From Adiantum capillus-veneris (lineage: Eukaryota > Streptophyta > Polypodiopsida > Polypodiales > Pteridaceae), in the NCBI GenBank assembly GCA_014529385.2, contig CM043960.1:119546543-119610542 (forward strand): 64,000 nucleotides of DNA. Direction: 5' to 3'. The notes below the pieces were generated by a model. That model ran no database searches. It was not told where the DNA came from and saw nothing but the letters and a program-made list of their open reading frames with translations. The position numbers and the translations under genes are program-made. Every line of letters starts with the position of its first letter. Positions within the stretch are counted from its first letter, which is position 1. Shown one piece after another: positions 56,140 through 64,000 of the stretch.

Positions 56140-56538
56140 ACAAGGTTTCTCTATTCTTGCTCAAGAAAGGAGGTCCTCAAGCTAGCTATAAGTGGTTGGT
56201 ATTACTAATTGCATGTGAGTAAGTAGAATAGGGATTTTTCAGCCTTCCAGTGCGCCTGCCTTTGTGCAGAGAACGGGGCATCACCGTCGAGAGCTATGGT
56301 CTTAATAGTGGAGTCCTACGGGGCTATGGCTTAACCACTATTGAGCTATTAGAAGCTTGACAGGAGATGGTGCTGTTTTGGTGTTGAACGACCCTCTCTT
56401 CTATTCCTTGAAATTAATGGTATTTGAGCCACGGGTACAGTAGCTTGAGTGCTTTTTCTAAAGGGGTAAAGAGGAGTAGCAACTAGGGCTTGAAGTGCCA
56501 AAGTACACCTAAAAGGTTTACACCTAAAATTTTTTAGA

Positions 56539-58078
56539 ATGGCTGACAATAGTAAAGAGAGTGAAATTAATGTTGATAACTTTGATTTTTCTAATGAGCA
56601 GGCTACTAATGATGCCCCTATGCTTGTGAACTACCTAGTTTCTAGGCTTCAACAAGCTATGGGTAATCCATCCCTCCAAAGTGAAGTGCAACGGTAGCTT
56701 CATGCTCATGGGATTCTCCAAGCTCCCCACCATGACAAGAGAGCACCTAGGAAGCCTCCTTGTGAGACTTCCAAAAGAGGTCTCTCTCTGATTCGGGAAG
56801 AAGAAGAGGATCCATATGAAGGGCCCAAAAATTTACTCCTTGATGACGCATCTCCTTCTCAAAGGAGAAATCAAGAGCCTCCACCAAAGGAACGAGAAAG
56901 AAGTGAGTCTCCCGCCATCTCGGTGGAGATGGCTCCACGAAGACAGCGGGATAAACACTCTCCATACCCTCCAAAACAGAGAAGACCATCACACACTTCT
57001 CCACACCATAGTTCAAAGAGGGATGATGAAAACCAAGAGAGGAAAAAGGTGAGAAAGAGTACACCCTCTTCTCCATCTTCTTCATCCTCTTCCTCTTATA
57101 AAAGTGATGGTCAAGACCAAGAAGATCAAGACAAGAAAAAGGCGAGAAAAAGGTCACCCTCTTCTCCACCTTCTTCAAATTCTTCATCTTTTGAAGAATG
57201 TAATGGTGCAACTTTTGAACCATCAAAAAGAAAAGGCCATAGGAAGTCCTATGCCGTGTGGAAGAGGTCGTCCAAGCTCAAGAAGTTCAAAGAGGGAGGG
57301 AAGAGCATCTCTTTCCTTACCTATGATAGCACCGACAAAGTCTTGGCCTTTATCCAGCAATTCGAGGCGGTGTTTGGAGATGAGGGCTTCACGGAGTCCT
57401 CTAAGCTACGCCATGTAGCTATGCACTTTCAAAGGTCCTCCAGGCAATGGTGGTCTAGCCTACAAGCCAACGCTGAAGTGCCACAAACATGGAAATCTTT
57501 TAGAGCTTCCATTATGAAGCAGTTTTTGGCCACTGATGCCAAAGACAAAGTACTCACCGAATGGCGAAGCTTGAAGCTCTCTCCCTACGAATCCATTCAC
57601 AAATATGTAGACATGTTTTGGGACTTACAACTCAAAGCCATTGTCTTCAACAAGTTGGATTTTGGAGAGAAAAAGCAACAATTTTGTGCGCGCTTTACTG
57701 AAGAAATGACGGAGTATGTCAACTCCCAAAGGCCACGCACCATATCGGTGGTTATACACCATACTATGGTGGCTTCTCGAATCAATTTCCAAACGAGGGC
57801 TAAAAGAAATTCTAAGCCCACACAAAAAAAGGGTTCCAATGAGCCTAAGGGGAAGGACAATGTCCAAAATCTCCTAAGGGAAACTCCAACAAAGCTAACG
57901 AGAAGGGAGTTTACAAAGGCAAAAAAATACTCTCTCCTGAAGAGCTCGAGCGTTATCGCAAGGATAACCGTTGTTTCAAGTGCGGCGAGCAAGGGCATGT
58001 GTACCGTGCTTGTCCCCAAAAGAACACCCGCCATGAACCTCCTAGAGCTACCTTGGTAAAAATCCAAGAGGAGGAAAC
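56539..58078 (+). pseudogene. B3 gag
   Basis: Begins MADNSKESEINVDNFDFSNE at 56539. A TAG at 56695-56697 replaces GAG of B1. The frame then stays open from 56923 for 378 codons: an Arg/Lys/Ser-rich stretch (RKRSPSSPPSSNSSSFEE), the capsid domain with RQWWSSLQANAEVPQTW and ESIHKYVDMFWDLQL, and VASRINFQTRAKRN where B1 has a stop. A shift near 57870 moves the zinc knuckle (CFKCGEQGHVYRAC, about 57975-58015) out of frame. It serves as a reference for the gag of this family. Confidence 0.87.
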
Positions 58079-60456
58079 AAGTAGGATCTAAACTTCCTTA
58101 TCGCAAACATGAGAGAAAGCATCATGAGTTCTGCTTCTGTGTAGTCTCTCTCCAAAGCATTCATGACCCTACTAGCAAAGTAGATGGGTCGCATCCTTGT
58201 ACTGTGGGGATCTTGTTGTAGCAACAGAGCACCAATTGTTTTCCTTCCAACACTAGAGCTAACAAAGAATGTGTACTCCCAACAAGGAGGCATGAGTGTT
58301 GGTAGCTCTGACAAAATGACTTTAATGTTACAAAAATACTCTTCAAGCTCATCAGACCATGCAAATTCTAATTGTTGTGTCAACTTTTGCAAAGGATGAA
58401 GCAACTCCGAGGCTAAGTGAATGAAGCGTGACATATACTTCACCTTCTGAATGAAAGAGATGACCTCCTTAAGACTCTTCGGTGATGGGAGCTCAATAAG
58501 AGCCTTTGCCTTTGAAGGATCCACCTCAATGCCTTTATAGGAAACCTTGTGACAGAGAAAGATCACTTCATCCTCACCTATGTGGCACTTGTCGGGGTTG
58601 AGTTGACCTCCCATGTCGTAGAGCTTCTTTAAACCTTCTTCTACCCTTTGTAGATGCAATGATTTTGAGCTATAAATGCAAAAATCATCAATTTCTACCC
58701 TAATTGACTTTCCAAAGAATGCTTGAAACACCATGTTCATGAAACGTTGGAATGTTGCAGGAGCATTTGTCAGACCAAATGGCATGACTCTAAAAGCATA
58801 ACAACCCTAAGGAGTGATAAAGGTTGTTTTCAATTGATCTTCCAATGCGATACCTATTTGAAAGTAGCCTGAGTAGCCATCACACACAGTGTACTTCTCA
58901 TGACCAGCTACCTCATTTAGTATCTCATCCTGAAATGGGAGGGGAAAGTGATCTCTTTTTGTTGCCTCATTGAGTGGACGGTAATCCACACACACCCTCC
59001 ACTTTCCGTTTTTCTTAGGAGTGACAACAACGGGAGAGACCCACTCTGAATTCTCCACTGGATAAATAAAACCTACTGCTAGAAGCTTTCTTACCTCCTT
59101 GAGTAAAGCCTGCTCCTTGATGACTCCTAGCCTTCGTAGCTTCTGAGCCTTAGGTGTGGCCTCTGGCTTCAACTCAATTTTGTGTTGAACAGCATCTACT
59201 CCACACACATCGGTGTAGTCTTTAGCAAAAAGCCTAGGAAATTTCCTTAGCACACATTTGAACTCCTCTCTTTCATCCTTTGTAAGTGTTGTAGATAGCA
59301 TACCTTCTAGCATTCTTTCATCTTCCACTTTTTGGTTCTCTTGGGAACCTACCTCCTCCAAACCTTGACAAGAGGTCTCTTGGTTGGTTGGCTTAAACCT
59401 TACCCCCATGACTTCGATCGAAGACTCCTCTTCAGTAATGCTGCCGCTACTTTCTTCTTCTGAAGAGTTATCGGTCCAACCTTCTTCCGTCTCACTTTGA
59501 GATGATTCTTCATGGAGCTCCTCTTGGCGTTGCTCCTTCATGTCAAAGACAACCTTCTTATGATTGTCGTTCCTGCAAATTAGCTTTCCACTCTCCCAAT
59601 CCTGCAAAGCTCGCATTTTCATTAGCCATGGTCTCCCTAGGATAAATGGGTAACCATTTCCTTTGGTAGACATGACATAGAAATCCACTGCCTTCTTAAT
59701 GCCAAAGGCCTCCACAAAAATATTTTTACAAATGCCTACGCACCTAGCCTTGCTATTGTTTGCCATCTCGACCTTAATTTCAGGTGTCTCATGGATGTGC
59801 ATGCCTAGTTTTTGCATGAGTCCCTCTATCATGATGCAAATTTGTGCACCCCCATCCACTAGACCTTTCCTAACCAATCTACCTTTTATGTAACAATCTA
59901 GCACAGGTGTAATGTCCTCATTCATTTCAGCTTGTGCAATTTTTACAACAGGCACACTCTCTTTTACCTTTCTCCTAGTGCTAACTGCCCTTGTTAAATC
60001 CCTCCTAACTTGTGGACATAATGCAAGAAATTGAGGCCATGAGATATCAGGACCCTTACCTCTCATGTCTTCCAACAGGTTGTATGGAGCCATTCCATGT
60101 CCAAGAGGAAAGTCTTGGAGGTTGATACGACGTCGAGTCCTCTTAGCTTCCTTGGTCTCCTTTGACTTCTTTCCTCGTCCATGGTCACTTTGTGATGTAA
60201 CTCCTTCTTTCTCCTTACCTTTCCCTCGGCCACGCTTAATGCCATTTGCTTCCATGTCAACCTCTCTTGAATTTGTCACCTCTACCACATGCACGTTTGG
60301 GTCTGGCAAAGGTGGAACTCCTTCCACTCCTTGTGGAGGTGGTCTTGCTCCATTTGGCCTTTGTATAAGCCGTGGTTGCTGACTAGTTCCTTCACCTGCA
60401 TTCATCACTGGGTAATTCAAGTTAGGTCTCCCTGGCTCCCCACGGGGCAAGGACAA
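58079..60456 (-). pseudogene. A3 protease, reverse transcriptase, RNase H start
   Basis: The first frame (58807-60456, 549 codons) includes the gag-protease joint (RGEPGRPNLN), the protease with LVDGGAQIC and LGRPWLMKM, the acidic linker and RT up to FQIGIALEDQL. A stop at 58807-58809 (TAG for Trp or similar) interrupts RT. It resumes at [14 protein letters not shown] with the catalytic motif reading VEIDDFCIY, where A1 has VFIDDFCIY. RNase H runs to the truncation. Confidence 0.87.
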
Positions 60457-61222
60457 TTATACATCCCATGTCCATGCTCACCGCAATTCCAACATTGCAA
60501 GACTCTCCTAGGTCGTGGGTCTCGCTCTTCAGACTTCTTTGCTTGTCCCTTTGGACCTACAGCTTGTGCAAGGTGAATTGACAAGCTGCTTAAAGATTCA
60601 TTTAACTTCTCAATCACTTCCACCGTTACCTCAGGAAGCTCCTTAGATGTTGATGCTTGTGACTTACCTTTGGGTCTAAGACCTTCTATTGGAACCTCCC
60701 CCCTTAAGCACTTGAGTTTCCTATATTTCTCAGCAGCCCTAGTTTCAGCTGCATCAAAGGTAGCAGGTGCACCCGCCTCAACTTTTACCTTAAGGTCAGG
60801 AAAGAGTCCGGCTATGAACCTTTCCTTCTTTAGAAATTCTGCACCATCACCAGGGTTAGCAACATTTCGTATCCATAGAGCCCAAAGACGTAGAAACTCT
60901 TGCTTGTACAAGTAGTAGTCATCTAAGTCTTTTTGCTTATGAGAAACAATGTCTTGCCATAATTTCAGAGTGTTTTGGGGATCAAAGAAGTATTTCTTGA
61001 AATGATTCAAAACTTCCGTGTAATTCCCTTTAACTTCCTCAGGCAAAGAGTCAAACCAAGTGTCTTTCCTAAGGACCACCTCAAACATTTCTACACGTTC
61101 TTGATCAGTTACTATCCTCTTGATACGGCAAGACATCTTGAAATTCGCTAGAAATAATTATGCATCCTCTCCAGGCTCTCCAAAGAAAAGAGGATATCCA
61201 GACATTTGGCGTTGGCTCTCCA
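60417..61222 (-). pseudogene. A3 gag
   Basis: The Met at 61222 begins MESQRQMSGYPLFF. A TAA at 61158-61160 replaces GAA of A1. The capsid part is then open from 61136 (LPEEVKGNYTEVLNHFKKYF) to the zinc knuckle CWNCGEHGHGMYNC at about 60450-60495, complete in this copy. A one-base loss directly after the knuckle (CPCPVGS against PWPRGEL in A1) closes the frame at 60417 and explains the overlap with the next frame. A1 reads through this point, so this is a mutation and not a programmed shift. Confidence 0.87.
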
Positions 61223-61820
61223 TTGAATTGATTTCAAAGTGACGCGTTTTTGTTTTTTCTTTCTTTAAAAGATTTACACAATAATATTTTCTAAATTGTA
61301 ATCTATTCTACAACAAAATAAAAATATTCACATCAAATGACCTATGATAATCAATAAGAGGTAGATTGACACGGTTTGGTGACGCGATAATTTCTCCTAC
61401 TCTTTGGGCACCAAACATGAATACCATACGTTGTTGAAAATGGATTTTTCTACTAATTGCAATGTTTATTCTAATGTGTGGAGGGAAATGGAAGGGGAAA
61501 ACCTCTATTCCTGGGCCATTATCCATGGTCTATGCATGACCTAATGCTCAAAACAAAACAAAAATATAGACGTCCAAACTAAGGTCGTACCTAATCAGAG
61601 GCAAAATAAAAGGGTTTACTGAAGCGTTTATCTCGGCCAACCTAAGAGGACCTAAAATCCTACGAATTACTCGCTGAAACTGCAACTTAGTACTAACAAT
61701 TATGTGTACCTTTTGCCTTGCAATGGGAATGAAAGGATCATACAAATTCTCGTGATTGATGCAACCTACTTGACAATGGGAATGAAAGGATCATACAAAT
61801 TCTCGTGATTCACAAGCCTT
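61223..61820 (-). other. A3 leader
   Basis: Homologous to the A1 leader (5427-6019). A short direct repeat (AATGGGAATGAAAGGATCATACAAAT-type, about 61722-61751 and 61775-61803) is special to this copy. No gene is seen. Confidence 0.65.
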
Positions 61821-61821
61821 T

Positions 61822-61838
61822 CCTCAGTGGGGGCACCA
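61822..61838 (-). other. A3 primer binding site
   Basis: TGGTGCCCCCACTGAGGA on the minus strand, the same as in A1, four bases from the LTR. Confidence 0.75.
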
Positions 61839-61842
61839 AAAT

Positions 61843-62106
61843 TGAGGCGGTCCGGGGCAGGCAACAAGAAGAGCAACCTCTAGACACCCTTCAAGGTTCC
61901 CGTGCTGCTCAATGGGGCTGGGGCACAACACAACACAAACCAAAACATCAAACCCACAGCCAAATCCCAACTACACAAGGGGAACCACCTAGTTAAGAGC
62001 GAACTAGGACGCAAAAGAGGAAAATCGTTAGGGCAACCCACAAACAAGCAATATGAATTTACACTAACCCTAATACCAATGGAACACTCTCACACACACT
62101 AGAGAG

Positions 62107-62146
<40 letters not shown>

Positions 62147-64000
62147 TGTACAACTTAGCTTCAACTTTATATTTTGCACAAAAAGGAACTTAGAGCTTGC
62201 GGAATCAAGTGACAAGATTTGGTTATAGCATCACTAGCACATTGTCTTAGGGTTATGGGAGCCCACTCACCATCCACCCTCTTACAATGGTAGCCAAAAT
62301 ATACCCAATGAATCACAAGTAACAAAACAACAACCTTCAATGAAACAAGTCACCTTATGAAGCTGAATGAGTTTGCCAAGCCAAATTGGAGGAGAAGCGT
62401 GAGCCTTTGGACATGAATTGCACCCACAACACCAATTCATTGATGTTGGGGTAGATACAACAATGGTAGGAAGAATATCTTCTACTCGCACTCACTCAAA
62501 CTAGCTCAAGCTTTTCTATGCACCAAGGTGATGGTGTATAGAAAGCTTACTCTCTCTTTACAACCAAGATAGAATGGCGTGTGATACGCTCAATCTAGTG
62601 TGCAATGGTATATTGATGTCTTTTACAAGGAGGAATGGGTTCTATTTATAGGTTTTAGAAGCCTTGATTAGGATTAAGCCTAATCAATTTTATTAGGAAA
62701 GATCAAGGATTATGAATTTTTATGAATTTCAAATGAGAATGGGGTCTCTCTTTTCTCTTGAGTCACATGGATGTGGGCTCAAGTAAGAGAATTATTGATG
62801 TGGTGAAAGGAGAGAAACTTCCATCGAAGTGAGTGAATTTGGTTTACTTGTGCGGTTGCCTACTCCATATGTTGATAGTGTGGGTGCATTTTTACCAGAG
62901 AAGTTAGTTGTTAGTGGTAATAATCACTAGAATTGTTAGTGATACATTTACAATGGGTAGGATGAGTTGATTTGATGAAGGAAGAGGGGTGAATTAAAAG
63001 AGAATCATTGAGATGGTGAAGCTTTGAAGAAGCTTGAACTCACCCTTGTGTAGATTGTGGAAAAAATGACCGCTGGTTTCTTCTTCTCTTCTTTACGCCG
63101 CCGCCACGGTTGACCACCACGATATGAGATTTATTGATGAAAAATCCTCTTCAATTTTCAGAAGTTATCATGGTTAAGATGCTGAATTTTAGATATTTTT
63201 AGGAGAGGTAAATGAAATTGTAACATAGAAGCAATAGAGAGAGACATGGAGAGGGTGTATGTATGTAGAGGTTCATAAAAGAACTATAGGGATGAGAGAG
63301 AAGGGTAATGGTGAAGAGGGTGGGAGAAGCCATGGAAATTGCAGGTTTGAGTGAGGGAAGGAGAGGGAGGGATGTGTAAGAGTGAGTAGGTGTGTGGAAG
63401 GGTGAGAGAAGACTAAGGGCTACTTGTGAGAAAAGTGGGCAGACTTGGGTCCACTCAAAAAATCATAGCTCACCGCTGGTAGCTCCAAAAATCATGAAAA
63501 AATTTGAGATCATTATTCAGAGCGTGGGCTACATTTTCTCTTTTGACCACCGCTCCAAATTCGGAGTGGAGATAAGTGCCAAAATTCTCACCAAAAAGCC
63601 TGTTTTTTATGCCTGCAAAAGTCTTTTAGTGGCCCCCTCCTTTGTTGAATTTGTACAATGCATCCAAGAGTGAGCCCCTCCTTTGTCATATTATAATACA
63701 AAGCATCCAAGTTGCCCTTGACCCATGCATGGAGGAGGATTATTGGTGAATAAAGAAATATATACATGGTGGGACTAGTGTATGGACTATTCATGGACTT
63801 TAGCTCAATGAGCACATGGTGTTAGAATAATGAGTAAAAATAATAATAAAAATATGGAGGAGTTATGGATATGGAAAGATATTGGAATCATATGATATGG
63901 TCCCTCCTTGAATTATTTTGGGTGAAAGAGGAAAAGGTATGCAAGTAAATAATATAATAAAAGTAACCAATGAGTAGAAATCAATTTTTTGTTTTCACGA
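61843..64000 (-). repeat. A3 5' LTR, incomplete at window edge
   Basis: Starts TGAGGCGGTCCGGGGCAGG. It contains a GA run (62110-62142), the TATA box CTATAAATAG on the minus strand (62642-62651) and the conserved U3 segment (63465-63670). The right end is beyond the window. U3 is much diverged from A1, so A3 is another subfamily. Confidence 0.88.
62642..62651 (-). promoter_or_regulatory. TATA box of A3 5' LTR
   Basis: CTATAAATAG on the minus strand, the same decamer as in A1, about 800 bp from the LTR end. Confidence 0.75.

Larger units (their letters stand above)
54538..58078 (+). mobile_element. Chromovirus copy B3, 5' half
   Basis: A complete 5' LTR (54538-56126), PBS (56128-56139), leader and most of gag. 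It is then cut at about 58078 inside the end of gag and joined to the minus-strand RNase H region of A3. Pol and the 3' LTR are absent. Confidence 0.9.
58079..64000 (-). mobile_element. Tat-like element A3, 5' half
   Basis: Reading leftward from the window edge: 5' LTR (61843 onward), PBS, leader, gag, protease, RT and the first part of RNase H, cut at 58079 where B3 gag begins. The second RNase H and integrase are missing. It overlaps the segment kept in A2 by about 330 bp (58079-58405 against 43950-44279), so A2 and A3 are not the two halves of one split element. Confidence 0.88.

Noticed and set aside
60417-60456. Programmed frameshift between gag and pol in the A family
   Set aside because: A1 reads through this point in one frame, and A3 has simply lost one base in a C run.

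Overview
The window is repeat-dense nuclear DNA from a plant. It is dominated by Ty3/gypsy LTR retrotransposons, with a chromovirus and a Tat-like lineage carrying two RNase H domains, plus long (GA)n/(TC)n microsatellites and scattered fragments of host genes. A PLS-type PPR fragment, an intronless H3-like histone, a DUF7869-type protein and a cytosolic IleRS first exon fit a land plant. The style of the PPR and DUF7869 sequences makes me lean towards a fern or other seed-free plant, but that is inference. No element here looks coding-competent; almost every polyprotein carries stops or frameshifts.

Layout. 1-8640: Tat-like element A1 on the minus strand (3' LTR cut by the window edge, broken gag-pro-RT-RH-aRH-IN, unusual PBS, 2,600-bp 5' LTR). 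8641-12475: older retroelement debris with W-x-P-K repeats, a DEAD-box helicase fragment, and a PPT followed by an LTR start with a 20-bp imperfect palindrome. 12476-17442: chromovirus copy B0 (plus strand), with an internal duplication of RT-RNase H and a truncated LTR. 17443-21955: inverted chromovirus copy B2 (minus), joined tail-to-tail to B0. 21956-25013: gag-protease of a third gypsy family, C (minus), fused on its far side to a copia-type gag remnant (25027-25435). 25436-29013: non-TE-looking DNA with microsatellites and a broken H3-like histone gene.

29014-37846: chromovirus B1, the only element with both LTRs, a tRNA-iMet-type PBS, gag, pol, a chromodomain, a PPT and a short candidate target duplication, but with a broken frame. 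37847-39160: its right flank. 39161-44279: 3' half of Tat-like element A2 (minus). 44280-47239: no recognised gene, with microsatellites. 47240-50465: large DUF7869-type (probably transposase-derived) gene on the minus strand, open over about 1,030 codons apart from a single-base shift. 50556-51140: direct repeats; 51158-51532: first exon of a cytosolic isoleucyl-tRNA synthetase; 51579-52055: microsatellite and tandem duplication; 52310-52720: PPR pseudogene. 53680-54555: two gag-like remnants. 54538-58078: 5' half of chromovirus B3. 58079-64000: 5' half of Tat-like element A3 (minus), running out of the window inside its 5' LTR.

The genes do not form a pathway; the window is a nest of retrotransposons around a few host remnants. 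The observations most worth following are: the DUF7869-type gene; the H3-like gene with an altered tail and core; the dense cluster of CCAAT boxes in the chromovirus LTR; inactivating lesions shared between B0 and B1, implying copying of an already dead element; helicase sequence lying just inside an LTR; and several recombinant junctions (RT duplication, tail-to-tail LTR joint, gag-gag fusions).
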